The position numbers and the translations under genes are program-made. A stretch of 64,000 nucleotides of DNA from Bradyrhizobium sp. CB1650 (GTDB taxonomy: Bacteria > Pseudomonadota > Alphaproteobacteria > Rhizobiales > Xanthobacteraceae): the NCBI RefSeq assembly GCF_029761915.1, contig NZ_CP121695.1, positions 6,911,501 to 6,975,500 of the forward strand. The letters run 5' to 3'. The notes beneath the pieces were generated by a model, which was given only the letters and a program-made list of their open reading frames with translations, searched no databases and was not told the DNA's origin. Shown here piece after piece: positions 28,144 through 37,024 of this stretch; within the stretch, counting starts at the first letter, position 1, and each line of letters opens with the position of its first letter.

Positions 28144-29220
28144 TCAGGTCTCGAGCTGTTCGTTCGCGACGATCTCGATGCCGAAGCCTGACAGCCCCTT
28201 GTAGTCATGCACCGAGGAGGTGAGATGCCGGATCGAGGTGACGCCGAGATCGCGCAGGATCTGCGCGCCGACGCCGACTTCGCGCCACTGCCGGTTGCGG
28301 TCCGCCTCCGCCGAGGTCTCATCCGGCAGCGGCTCGACGGGAACACCGGCGGCGCCGTCGCGCAAATACACCAGCACGCCGCGGCCGGACTTCTTGAAAT
28401 GCTCGAGCACGGCCGCCATGCGCTTGTGGCCGGTGAAAATATCCTTGACGATGTTCGGCTTGTGGAAGCGCGTCAGCACGTTCTTGCCGTCGCCGACCCC
28501 GTTATAGACGAAGGCGACGTGGGCGATGGAATCGAACGGCGAACGGTAGGCATAACCCTGGAGCGGTCCGATCGGGCTTTCGGTCACGAAGGTCGCGACC
28601 CGCTCGATCAGCTTTTCGCGCGCCTGGCGGTAAGCGATCAGATCGGCGATCGTGACGTGCTTGAGCTTGTGCCGGGCGGCGAAGCGCGCGACCTGCTCGC
28701 CCTTCATCACGCTGCCGTCGTCGTTCATCAGCTCGCTGATCACGCCGACCGGCGGAAGCCCCGAGAGCTTGCAGAGATCGACGGCGGCTTCGGTGTGGCC
28801 GGAGCGCAGCAGCACGCCGCCGTCCTTGGCGATCAGCGGGAAGATGTGGCCCGGCCGGGCAAAGTCGTTGGCGCCGACGTTGGGATTGGCGAGCGCGCGG
28901 CAGCACGAGGCGCGTTCCTCCGCCGAGATGCCGGTGCCGCCGTCGGGCTTGTAGTCGATCGAGACCGTGAACGCGGTGGTGTGGGCGGAATCGTTGTGGG
29001 CGACCATCGGGTCGAGCCGCAAGCGGCGCGCGTCCTCGGTGGTAACAGGCGCGCAGACGATGCCGGAGGTGTGGCGGATGATGAACGCCATCTTCTCGGC
29101 GGTGCATAGCGAGGCCGCGACGATCAGATCGCCCTCGCCCTCGCGGTCCTCGTCGTCGGTGACGACGACCAGCTCGCCCCGGGCAAAGGCTTGCAAAACT
29201 TCCTGAACGGTATCGGGCAT
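28144..29220 (-). CDS. ribB: 3,4-dihydroxy-2-butanone-4-phosphate synthase with degenerate RibA half
   Basis: 358 residues from ATG 29220. Residues 1-205 are RibB: TDDEDREGEGDLIVAA (acidic metal site), RHTSGIVCAPV, RPGHIFPL and RSGHTEAAVDLC. It converts ribulose-5-phosphate to the four-carbon riboflavin precursor. The C-terminal 150 residues align in position with GTP cyclohydrolase II (RibA), but the zinc-binding Cys triad is missing; the region VLTRFHKPNIVKDIFTG has no Cys. So only the RibB reaction is expected. The 5' leader is unusual (see findings). Confidence 0.92.
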   Translation of the reverse strand: MPDTVQEVLQAFARGELVVVTDDEDREGEGDLIVAASLCTAEKMAFIIRHTSGIVCAPVTTEDARRLRLDPMVAHNDSAHTTAFTVSIDYKPDGGTGISAEERASCCRALANPNVGANDFARPGHIFPLIAKDGGVLLRSGHTEAAVDLCKLSGLPPVGVISELMNDDGSVMKGEQVARFAARHKLKHVTIADLIAYRQAREKLIERVATFVTESPIGPLQGYAYRSPFDSIAHVAFVYNGVGDGKNVLTRFHKPNIVKDIFTGHKRMAAVLEHFKKSGRGVLVYLRDGAAGVPVEPLPDETSAEADRNRQWREVGVGAQILRDLGVTSIRHLTSSVHDYKGLSGFGIEIVANEQLET

Positions 29221-29395
29221 TTCCCAATCTCTATCGGTTATGGGCCGGAGGCTTAGCCGGACTTGGGCCGGCGCGCTAGTGTCCTGGACGCAACCGCATA
29301 TGCCGGGCGCAGGCCTGCTCACGGGGTTTCAGGCTTGCACCGAAGATACCAGCGATATAGTGGCGGGCCGATCGGGCGGAAGATGGCCGGCCGCC

Positions 29396-31126
29396 TCAGG
29401 GCAGCACTTCGCGCCGCTCACTGAGCTTTACATCGAGCTCCGCGCGCTTGTCGGTCAACAGGCCGGCCTGGGCGGCCTCGATCACCGTGAACAGCTCATG
29501 GGCGTCGCTGAGCCGGGTCACCGTGACGTAGCTGGCGCCGGCCGCGTAGAGCTCGCCGACATCGGCCAGCAGATCGGCGGTCGCCACGACCAGGGCGTTC
29601 GGGTTGAGCGCGCGGACGTGGCGGACCAGCTTCTCGTTGGTTGCACCTTTCAGCAGCGAATCCGGCACGCTGAGGATGATCATCTCGGATTTGGCGACGC
29701 CGGCATGAACCAGCGTGTCGACGTTGCTGATGTCGCCATAGATCACGTGCAGGCCGCGCGAAAGCAGCGTCTGGTACACATTGGGATTGAAATCCACGAC
29801 CGTGATCTGCTCCAGGAACACGGGCGCCTGTCGCTCGATCTCCGCCAGCAGCGCGCTCGCCGCACGGAAAAAGCCGAGGATGACGATACGGCGGGCCTCG
29901 CCATGCCCGCCCCCATGCCCCTCCTCGGCGTGCGCGTGGCCGTCGTCGAGGTCGCGTAGGCCGATCCGCTTCAACGGGCCGATCGCCCAGCGGGTGATCC
30001 CGTCGCTGCGCACCATCACGAAGGTCGAGAGTACGGCCAGAACCACGAAGGCGAACGACACCGCGTTCGCCGTCTCCGGCGCGATATGGTGGTCGGCGAC
30101 GCCGGTCTGGATCACCACGAGCGAGAACTCGGAGATCTGCGCCAGGTTGATTGCCGGCAGCAGGCTCGCGCGCAACCCCTGCTTCATCAAATAGAGCGGC
30201 GTGAAGGTGGTGGCGATGCGGCTCACCACTGTGAAGGCCGCGATCATCAAAGCGAGCCCGATGACTGAGAGGCCCGGCACCGGAATGGTCATGCCGAGCG
30301 CGACGAAGAACAGCGTGATGAAGAAGTCGCGGAGCGTCGTGACCTTGGCCGTCACGTCGAGCGCATAGGGGAAGGTCGAAAGCGAGACGCCGGCGATCAG
30401 GGCGCCCATCTCGCGCGACAGCGACAGCCGCTCCGCGGTCTCGGCGACCAGGAAGCACCAGGCGAGCGCGCCGAGCAGGATCAGCTCGGGCCGGCGGGCG
30501 ATCTGGTGGAAGAGCCGCGGCAGCACATAGCGGCTCACCAGAAGCGCGGCCGCCACCAGCACGGCGACGCGGCCGATCGAGAGCAGGATGACGCTGACCT
30601 GCAGATTGGCAAGGCTCGGCTGCACCGCGAGAAACAGGATGGCGAAGATGTCCTGGAGCACCAGGACGCCGAGCGTGATGCGGCCGGGTAGCGTGTCGAG
30701 CTCGCGCTTCTCGTAGAGCACCTTGACGATGATGACGGTGCTCGAGAGCGCGCAGGCGACGCAAAGGTAGACGGCATCGAAATGCCCGCCGCCGAGCGAC
30801 AGGCCGATGCCGACGAAGAACAGGATGCCGAGCAGGCAGCCGCCGAGGAGCTGGCCCCCGGCCGCAAACAGGATCACCCGCCCCGCCCGCACGATCTTCT
30901 TCAGGTCGATCTCGAGGCCGATCATGAACAGCATGAAGATCAGGCCGAGCTCGGAGATGACGCCGATCGATTCCTGCGACTTGACCCACCCGGCGCCGAA
31001 TGGACCTATGCAGAAGCCGGCGATAAGGTAGGCCAGGATCAGCGGTTGCCGCGAAAAATGGGCCAGCAGGCCCAGCATCCAGGCAAACAGAATACAGAGA
31101 GTGATGTCGCGAATGAGTTCGTGCAT
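29396..31126 (-). CDS. Cation:proton antiporter with RCK/TrkA-N domain (CPA2)
   Basis: 576 residues from ATG 31126. The first 390 residues form about twelve membrane helices of the CPA2/KefB type, including LILAYLIAGFCIGPFGAGW, ALSSTVIIVKVL and an acidic helix (VLVLQDIFAILFL) with the transport Asp. A His-rich linker (DGHAHAEEGHGGGHGEA) joins a Rossmann TrkA-N domain (RIVILGFFRAASALLAEIE...) that may gate transport by nucleotide binding, though the usual GxGxxG reads GFFRAA. It moves K+ or Na+ against protons. It is downstream of no obvious partner. Confidence 0.9.
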   Translation of the reverse strand: MHELIRDITLCILFAWMLGLLAHFSRQPLILAYLIAGFCIGPFGAGWVKSQESIGVISELGLIFMLFMIGLEIDLKKIVRAGRVILFAAGGQLLGGCLLGILFFVGIGLSLGGGHFDAVYLCVACALSSTVIIVKVLYEKRELDTLPGRITLGVLVLQDIFAILFLAVQPSLANLQVSVILLSIGRVAVLVAAALLVSRYVLPRLFHQIARRPELILLGALAWCFLVAETAERLSLSREMGALIAGVSLSTFPYALDVTAKVTTLRDFFITLFFVALGMTIPVPGLSVIGLALMIAAFTVVSRIATTFTPLYLMKQGLRASLLPAINLAQISEFSLVVIQTGVADHHIAPETANAVSFAFVVLAVLSTFVMVRSDGITRWAIGPLKRIGLRDLDDGHAHAEEGHGGGHGEARRIVILGFFRAASALLAEIERQAPVFLEQITVVDFNPNVYQTLLSRGLHVIYGDISNVDTLVHAGVAKSEMIILSVPDSLLKGATNEKLVRHVRALNPNALVVATADLLADVGELYAAGASYVTVTRLSDAHELFTVIEAAQAGLLTDKRAELDVKLSERREVLP

Positions 31127-31193
31127 ACCAATTTGGTCCGTTTTGCCGCACCCTAGAGACGGGTTGCGGCGCGGCAAGCGAGCAATTCGTCAC

Positions 31194-31721
31194 ATGCGAA
31201 TGGGGCTGTTCGCTGCAATACTGCTATGCCCGTTGGCCTCCGCGCAGCCGGCAGCCGCGCAGCCCAAGGTCAATCTCGAACAGAGCTTTGCCGATTCGTT
31301 GACCTCGCTGCCGAAGGAGGAGCTTGGCGTCTCCGGCGGCTTTTACGTGCCGGCCTATTCCAGCGTCGCGATGAGCCAGGGCAAGCTGCGCGTCGACTTC
31401 TCGGTGACACTGAGCGTCCACAACGCCTCCGAGACCCAGCCGCTGGTGGTCAAACGCATCGCCTATTTCGACACCGCAGGCAAGCAGGTCGAGAGCTATC
31501 TGAAGGCACCGGTCGCACTGAAGCCGCTCGCCACCGTCTCGATCTTCATTCCGACCGACGACGTGCGTGGTGGGACCGGGGCCAATTTCATCGTTGACTG
31601 GGCCGCCACCGGCGAGATCGCCGAGCCGGTGGTCGAAGCCTTGATGGTTGGCGGCGTCGCCAATGCGCATTACGCTTTCATCAGCCAGGGACGTCCGACC
31701 CGGACGGCCGGCCAGAAGTAA
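31194..31721 (+). CDS. DUF3124 secreted protein
   Basis: 175 residues from ATG 31194. Signal peptide MRMGLFAAILLCPLASAQPAAAQ. The mature part (SGGFYVPAYSSVAMSQGKLR, SVTLSVHNAS, FDTAGKQVESYL, IFIPTDDVRGGTGANFIVDW) matches DUF3124, a beta-sandwich-like periplasmic protein family of unknown function. It precedes the aminotransferase gene by 55 bases, so co-transcription is possible though the functions seem unrelated. Confidence 0.85.
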   Translation: MRMGLFAAILLCPLASAQPAAAQPKVNLEQSFADSLTSLPKEELGVSGGFYVPAYSSVAMSQGKLRVDFSVTLSVHNASETQPLVVKRIAYFDTAGKQVESYLKAPVALKPLATVSIFIPTDDVRGGTGANFIVDWAATGEIAEPVVEALMVGGVANAHYAFISQGRPTRTAGQK

Positions 31722-31776
31722 CCAGCCAGCCGGTGCAACGCCGGCCGGCTCAACAAGAACAGAACGAGGAACACCC

Positions 31777-33012
31777 ATGACGTCCAGCTTCGATTTCGCG
31801 CCCCTGTTTCCGCCGGGGCTGCCGGCCCCCACTGCGCGCTGGATGGGCCTTGCCAAATACAGTTTTGTCGGCGGCAACAATGATTCCGAGCAGGTACCCG
31901 TCGATCGGCTGATCGAAGCGGTCGACGCGGTGTTGCGACGCGAGGGCCGGTCGCTTGCGACCTATGGCCTGGCCCATGGGCCGCAAGGCTATCTGCCCTT
32001 GCGCGAATTCCTGGTGACCAAGCTCAGGCGCGACGCCGGCATCGTCTGCACCGTCGATGATCTCCTGATCGTCTCGGGCTCGCTGCAGGCGCTCGATCTC
32101 GTCAACCACACGCTGCTGGCGCGCGGCGATACCGTGATCGTCGAACAGGAGACCTATCAGGGCTCGCTCAACCGCCTGACGCGGCTCGGGGTCAGCACCA
32201 TCGGTATCCCTCTCGACGAGGACGGCATGCGCATGGATGCGCTGGCCACGACACTGGCCGACCTCAAGAGCCGCGGCATCCGGCCGAAATACATCTACAC
32301 CATCCCGACCGTGCAGAACCCGACCGGCAGCATCATGCCGGAGAGCCGCCGTGCCGAACTGCTGCGGCTATCGGCCGAGTACGGCGTGCCGGTGTTCGAG
32401 GATGATTGCTACGCCGACCTCGTATGGTCGGGGCAGCGCCCGCCCGCGATTCACGCGATGAGCCCCAGGGGCGGCGTGATCCATATCGGTTCGTTCTCGA
32501 AATCGATCGCACCGGCGCTGCGCGTCGGCTTCATCGTCGCGCCCTGGGAGCTGATGTCGCGGATGCTGTCGCTGAAGACGGATGCCGGCTCCGGCGCGTT
32601 GGAGCAGATGGTGCTCGCCGAATATTGCAAGCCGCATTTCACGAGCCACGTGCCGGCACTGACGAAAGCGCTGCGTACCAAGCTCGATACGCTGATGGAG
32701 GCCCTGAACGAACAGTTCGGGACGGCGGCCGAATTCGAGGAACCGAAGGGCGGCATCTTCCTGTGGGTGAAGCTGCCCGACCAGGTCGATACGCTAAAAC
32801 TGTACCAGGCCGCGCTTGCCGCCGGCGTCTCGATCAATCCGGGGCCGGAATGGTCGACCAACAAGCGCCATTCGAGCCCGCGCCTGCGGCTATGCTTCGC
32901 CAGCCCCACGCACCAGCAGATCCGCGAGGGCGTCGCCGTTTTGGCCGAGGTCTGCCGCAGGGAGTTCGGCGTACCCTCGCGCAGCGCCAATGTGGAGAAG
33001 GCACGCGCCTGA
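31777..33012 (+). CDS. PLP-dependent aminotransferase (class I/II, MocR-like fold without HTH)
   Basis: 411 residues from ATG 31777 with GAGGAA upstream. The fold type I aminotransferase motifs are SGSLQALDLVNH, IPTVQNPTGS (Asn), DDCYADLVW (Asp/Tyr) and the PLP Lys in HIGSFSKSIAPALRVGF, plus the substrate Arg in RLRLCFASP. It resembles 2-aminoadipate/aromatic-type transaminases and the catalytic half of MocR proteins, but lacks the GntR helix-turn-helix. The substrate is not clear. It converges on the HTH gene. Confidence 0.88.
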   Translation: MTSSFDFAPLFPPGLPAPTARWMGLAKYSFVGGNNDSEQVPVDRLIEAVDAVLRREGRSLATYGLAHGPQGYLPLREFLVTKLRRDAGIVCTVDDLLIVSGSLQALDLVNHTLLARGDTVIVEQETYQGSLNRLTRLGVSTIGIPLDEDGMRMDALATTLADLKSRGIRPKYIYTIPTVQNPTGSIMPESRRAELLRLSAEYGVPVFEDDCYADLVWSGQRPPAIHAMSPRGGVIHIGSFSKSIAPALRVGFIVAPWELMSRMLSLKTDAGSGALEQMVLAEYCKPHFTSHVPALTKALRTKLDTLMEALNEQFGTAAEFEEPKGGIFLWVKLPDQVDTLKLYQAALAAGVSINPGPEWSTNKRHSSPRLRLCFASPTHQQIREGVAVLAEVCRREFGVPSRSANVEKARA

Positions 33013-33022
33013 GGGTTTGGCG

Positions 33023-33307
33023 TCAGGCCGCCTGCGGCTGGCTGCCGTGAATCGCGGAGGCCAGCCGCAGCAACAGCACGATGGACACGTTGCCCTTGCC
33101 GGCCTCGATCTGGGCGATATAGCGCTCGGAAATCCCCGATCTGCGGGCAAGCTCGCGGCGCGACAGCTCGCAGCGCAGGCGCGACGACCGCAGCCGATCG
33201 CCCAACTCGGCCAGGAACGCGGTCTCGGAGTAAGGCGGCGCGGCGCAGCCGCCCGGCAGCACCTCGCCCGCGAACTCGACGACTTCATCCAGCATTGATC
33301 TATCCAC
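33023..33307 (-). CDS. Short XRE-family regulator, BzdR-like N-terminal domain only
   Basis: 94 residues. A GTG at 33307 with GGAGGG six bases upstream is chosen over the ATG at 33295, which has no site. The helix-turn-helix covers residues 32-85: LGDRLRSSRLRCELSRRELA, RRSGISERYIAQIEAGKGNV and SIVLLLRLASA. This resembles the DNA-binding half of BzdR/BoxR regulators, which normally continue into a shikimate-kinase-like effector domain; here the protein stops directly after the HTH. The stop lies 11 bases from the convergent aminotransferase stop. Confidence 0.78.
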   Translation of the reverse strand: MDRSMLDEVVEFAGEVLPGGCAAPPYSETAFLAELGDRLRSSRLRCELSRRELARRSGISERYIAQIEAGKGNVSIVLLLRLASAIHGSQPQAA

Positions 33308-33447
33308 GATCGCCCTCCGGAAATTCCATCCTATCCGAGAACCGGGCGGCCTCATTGACGCGGATCAAATTGGCGGAGCGTTGCTGGACTGCCGGGATGG
33401 GGATGCTAGACTGCGGCCTCGATCGAGGGCGGGGCCTTTTCTTGGAC

Positions 33448-33900
33448 ATGATGCGTTGCTTAAGCCGCTGGACCGCAGCCGCGCTGCTTTGCGCTGCGCT
33501 GACATCCACAGCGGGCGCCGAGACGCTGGCGACGACGGTCGAGCAATGGGGCCTGCTCGGCTCATGGTCGGTCGACTGCTCGTTGCAGCCCGACGGCGAC
33601 AAGGGCGCGGTGCTGAGTTACGAAATCAGACCGGACGGCCGGGTGATGTACCGGCGCAACTTCGGCAAGGCCTGGGACGAGAACGAAGTCGTGGCCGCCT
33701 CGATCGATGCGGAGGGCCTGCTCAATCTCATGGTGTTCTTCCCGTCGCTGCATCAGACGCGTGAGTTCGGCCTGCTGCTGTCGAACGACGGCGACCTGCG
33801 CGCGATCTACAATCGCAGCGAGCACGGCGACTACACCATCAGGGACGGCAAATACGTCAAGACCGGCCGGCCGACGCCGGCGCAGCATCGCTGCGATTAG
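33448..33900 (+). CDS. Secreted protein of unknown function
   Basis: 150 residues from ATG 33448 (a second ATG follows at once). Signal peptide MMRCLSRWTAAALLCAALTS and AGAETLA. The mature domain (QWGLLGSWSVDCSLQPDGDK, SYEIRPDGRVMYRRNFG, HGDYTIRDGKYVKT) looks like a lipocalin-like or beta-sandwich fold with two Cys that could pair. I do not recognise the family. It is divergent from the HTH gene and could be its target. Confidence 0.65.
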   Translation: MMRCLSRWTAAALLCAALTSTAGAETLATTVEQWGLLGSWSVDCSLQPDGDKGAVLSYEIRPDGRVMYRRNFGKAWDENEVVAASIDAEGLLNLMVFFPSLHQTREFGLLLSNDGDLRAIYNRSEHGDYTIRDGKYVKTGRPTPAQHRCD

Positions 33901-33973
33901 CGCACGAGTAGATTTGAGAGCGGTTGCGCACCGCTCCCTGAACAGCCGTTCAGAATTCTCTCCCGGTTCCTCC

Positions 33974-33998
33974 GGAACGTTCATGTGTACGCGCGGTT
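33974..33998 (+). promoter_or_regulatory. EcfG-type promoter candidate
   Basis: GGAAC (33974-33978), 16 bases, GGTT (33995-33998), 34 bases before the His-rich peptide start. It fits the alphaproteobacterial general-stress sigma consensus GGAAC-N16/17-(C/G)GTT. Confidence 0.6.
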
Positions 33999-34031
33999 TA
34001 AATTTGCATTCGATTGGAGGAGGAGGACCTC

Positions 34032-34256
34032 ATGAGGAAGATTGGCTATGTCGTCGCGGCTCTCGGTGCGCTTGCCATCGTGGCGCCGACGCTGGCGAGT
34101 GCCGACACGGTGGTGGTCAAGCGCCACCATTACGGTCCTTACGGCGCCCGCGCCGAATTCCGCGAGCATCGCGACTATGGCTGGCATCGCGGCTGGCACC
34201 ATCACGGCGACAAGGTCGTGGTGATCAAACGCAGTCATCGCCACTACGACTACTGA
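34032..34256 (+). CDS. Small secreted His-rich peptide
   Basis: 74 residues from ATG 34032, preceded by GGAGGAGGAGGAC. A signal peptide (RKIGYVVAALGALAIVAP, cut after ASA) leaves a 49-residue mature peptide with about nine His (KRHHYG, GWHRGWHHHG, SHRHYDY) plus several Tyr and Arg. Such composition suggests metal binding in the periplasm. The family is unrecognised. It has its own EcfG-like promoter and terminator, so it is probably a stress-induced single-gene unit. Confidence 0.75.
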   Translation: MRKIGYVVAALGALAIVAPTLASADTVVVKRHHYGPYGARAEFREHRDYGWHRGWHHHGDKVVVIKRSHRHYDY

Positions 34257-34268
34257 TGCGCAACATGG

Positions 34269-34292
34269 AAATGGCCCCTTGCGGGGCCATTT
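34269..34292 (+). terminator. Rho-independent terminator
   Basis: AATGGCCCC / GGGGCCATT stem with a TTGC loop followed by TCTTT, just after the His-rich peptide gene. Confidence 0.85.
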
Positions 34293-34320
34293 CTTTGAGC
34301 ACCCGAAGCGTGCGACGAAC

Positions 34321-35139
34321 CTAGTCCCAGGCCGGCGCGAAGCCGGGATCGACGCAGCGCCTGTCCTTCGGCAGCGCGGCGATCTTGCTGCGATCGGCAT
34401 CATCGAGCCTGATCTTCAACGCGTCGAGATTGGCCTTTTGGCTCTCGCGCCGCGAGGCCTTGGGGATCGCAGCGACACCGTCCTGGTCGATCAGCCATTT
34501 CAACGCCACCTGCGCGGCGGTCGCATCGTGCTTGGCGCCGATCTCGCCCAGCACCGGATCTGACGCGAAGCGCCCCTGCGCCAGCGGACAATAAGCAACG
34601 AGCGGAATCGATTTGGCCGCGAGATAGGCCAACACCTTCGATTGATCGAGCATCGCATGATATTCGACCTGATTGCAGGCGATCGGCGCCTTGATCTCCT
34701 CGACGGCGGTCTTGAGCAGCGCCGTGGTGAAATTGGCGACGCCAATGGCCTGCGTACGGCCCTCCTCCTTCAGCTTCATCAGCGTCTCGAACACCGCGCC
34801 CCAGTTCGCGGCCTTGGACGGCCAGTGCACGAGGTAGAGGTCGACATGGTCGAGCCGGAGTTTTTTCAGGCTGGCGTCGAAGGCGCGGCGGATTGCGTCG
34901 GGGCCAAGATTCTCGTGCCAGACCTTGGTCGTGACATGCAGCTCACCGCGCGGCACGCGGGCGTCGGCGATCGCGGCGCCGATCGCCTCCTCGTTGGCGT
35001 ACATCTCGGCGGTGTCGACATGGCGATAGCCGAGCGCCAGTGCGCTCTCGACCGCGGCGCGGCAGGCATCGCCCTGCATGCGGAAAGTGCCGAGGCCGAG
35101 CTTGGGCATGCTGATGCCCTGGGTCTTCAGATTGTCCAT
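34321..35139 (-). CDS. Aldo/keto reductase
   Basis: 272 residues, with AGGAG eight bases before the ATG. AKR signatures: RHVDTAEMYANEEAIG (Asp and catalytic Tyr), VTTKVW (Lys), LVHWPS (His) and the C-terminal PKASRRESQKANLDAL NADPH site. It belongs to the 2,5-diketo-gluconate-reductase-like group. Reduces aldehydes or ketones with NADPH; substrate unknown. Confidence 0.93.
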   Translation of the reverse strand: MDNLKTQGISMPKLGLGTFRMQGDACRAAVESALALGYRHVDTAEMYANEEAIGAAIADARVPRGELHVTTKVWHENLGPDAIRRAFDASLKKLRLDHVDLYLVHWPSKAANWGAVFETLMKLKEEGRTQAIGVANFTTALLKTAVEEIKAPIACNQVEYHAMLDQSKVLAYLAAKSIPLVAYCPLAQGRFASDPVLGEIGAKHDATAAQVALKWLIDQDGVAAIPKASRRESQKANLDALKIRLDDADRSKIAALPKDRRCVDPGFAPAWD

Positions 35140-35329
35140 GAACAGGCTCCTGACGTATTTCAGCCCCGCCAGACGCGCGGCGGCGCCGCGTGAGCAGACT
35201 CGTCGGTGATGGAAAGGAGACGGCGGGAGAGAACATTATAGCGCGATAGCCGCGAGGCGGCCAATCAAGATCGAGTTAGCGTTGTTGAAGCGCTATGCCG
35301 TGACGACGTTGAAAAGTGTCGGTTGTCCC

Positions 35330-36904
35330 CTACGAATGCTGCGCCACCACCGCTGGACGCGCTTGCGGCTGCGGCACGATGTCGACCAACCAGAGGTTGC
35401 GGTTGTCGACGTCCTTCAGCGTCACGGTCATCACCTTGGTATCGCCGTCGATGTCGACGCGGCCGAAGAACTGCAGTCCGAAGCAGGGTGCCAGATTCTC
35501 GCCCTGCGCCTCGCTGCATCCGTTCTGGTACATCGCCACCGGGCCGAAGGTGTTGTCGAGCTCACCCGGCGCCCAGGTGCCGGCATGCAGCGGGCCGGAG
35601 ACGAATTCCCAGAACGGCTCGAAATCCGCGAACTGCGCCTTGTTCGGATCGTAGTAATGCGCGGCGGTGTAGTGCATATCGGCAGTGAGCCAGACGACGT
35701 TGCGGATGCCGGCGTGCTTGATGGACGCGAGCAAATCGGCGATCTCGTGCTCGCGCCGGTCGAGCGGCCCATCGCCGAGCGCGACCGCATCCAAGCTGAT
35801 CAGACCAATGGGCAGGTCGGCCGCGATCACCTTCCAGGTCGCGCGCGAAGCCGCGAGCTCCCGCTTCAGCCAAGCGAGCTGCTCCGCGCCCAAAATCCAG
35901 CCGCGGCGGTCGTCGCCCCTGTTCCAGGTGTCATCGCGAAAACTGCGCATGTCGATCATGAAGACGTCGAGCAGCGGCCCGTAGCCGATGCGGCGATAGA
36001 TCCGGCCCTGCCGCGCGCCGACGTCGCGGATCGGCATGAAATCGAAGAAGGCGCGGCGGGCGCGCGCGACCAGGCGCGGCGTGCCATCGGCATCAAAGCC
36101 GGCGTCATCGTAACTGCCGGTCGGCGACCAGTCGTTGGTGACCTCGTGATCGTCCCATTGCGCGAACATCGGCACCTGCGCGTGGAAGGCGCGAAAGTGC
36201 TCGTCGAGGTGATTGTATTTGTAGTTGCCGCGGAACTGCGCCAGCGTGTGCGCGACCTCGGATTTTTCCTCGGTCACGAGGTTGCGCCAGGTCTCGCCGT
36301 TCGGGAGCTTCAATTCGGTCGGGATTGTGCAGTCTGCGTAGATATGATCGCCCGAGTGGATGAAGAAGTCCGGGTGATTGTCGAGCATGGTGCGATAGCT
36401 GCGATAGCCCCCGCGCGTGATGTCGATGCCCCAGCCCTGTCCCGCCGTGTCACCCGACCACACGAACGAGATCGACCGGCCCGCGGCCGGCGCAGTGCGA
36501 AAATGGCCGATGCGAGCCTCGCCGGCCATGCCGGTCGCGATGTCGTCGAAGCGCACGCGATAGAAGATGTCCTGCCCTGGCGGCAGATCATTCAGCAGGA
36601 GTTTTGCGGTGAAATCGGCATCCGGCAACGCGTTGCCCGACGCGGTCGCAATGATCGTCCTGAAGCTTTCGACGGTCGAATACTCGACCTGCATGCGCGC
36701 AGGGCGGTCGGCGCGTGCCCACACCACGGCGGAGCCATCCGATAAATCGCCGGACTGGATGCCGCCCGCGATCTGCGGACGCTCGGCGGCGCGACTGATG
36801 GAGGGTTTTGCGAGCGTGCCGAGCGAGGTGACGGTGAGGCTGGAGGTCGAGCGGACCAGGAACTGCCGCCGGGTCCATGCGCGCGAGGCGCGGAGCGTTG
36901 CCAT
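35330..36904 (-). CDS. phoD: PhoD-like alkaline phosphatase/phosphodiesterase
   Basis: 524 residues. A twin-arginine signal (TRRQFLVRSTSS) directs Tat export. The N-terminal Fn3-like PhoD domain is followed by the metallophosphatase domain: SFVWSGDTAGQGWG, FFIHSGDHIYADC, FAQWDDHEVTNDW and WLTADMHYTAAHYYDP, which give the Fe/Ca ligands. It hydrolyses phosphomono- and diesters in the periplasm and is commonly made under phosphate limitation. I did not find a Pho box in the short upstream region. It is monocistronic. Confidence 0.93.
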   Translation of the reverse strand: MATLRASRAWTRRQFLVRSTSSLTVTSLGTLAKPSISRAAERPQIAGGIQSGDLSDGSAVVWARADRPARMQVEYSTVESFRTIIATASGNALPDADFTAKLLLNDLPPGQDIFYRVRFDDIATGMAGEARIGHFRTAPAAGRSISFVWSGDTAGQGWGIDITRGGYRSYRTMLDNHPDFFIHSGDHIYADCTIPTELKLPNGETWRNLVTEEKSEVAHTLAQFRGNYKYNHLDEHFRAFHAQVPMFAQWDDHEVTNDWSPTGSYDDAGFDADGTPRLVARARRAFFDFMPIRDVGARQGRIYRRIGYGPLLDVFMIDMRSFRDDTWNRGDDRRGWILGAEQLAWLKRELAASRATWKVIAADLPIGLISLDAVALGDGPLDRREHEIADLLASIKHAGIRNVVWLTADMHYTAAHYYDPNKAQFADFEPFWEFVSGPLHAGTWAPGELDNTFGPVAMYQNGCSEAQGENLAPCFGLQFFGRVDIDGDTKVMTVTLKDVDNRNLWLVDIVPQPQARPAVVAQHS

Positions 36905-37024
36905 TCAGGAGACCTTCGTCGAATCTCGACGGAAGGTGCCTGCGCTCCTTGACTCCTATCCTTACGGTTTCTTGACTCCGCGCCTACGGTTTTACGACGC
37001 GCGGATGACGCAGCTCAGATCAGG

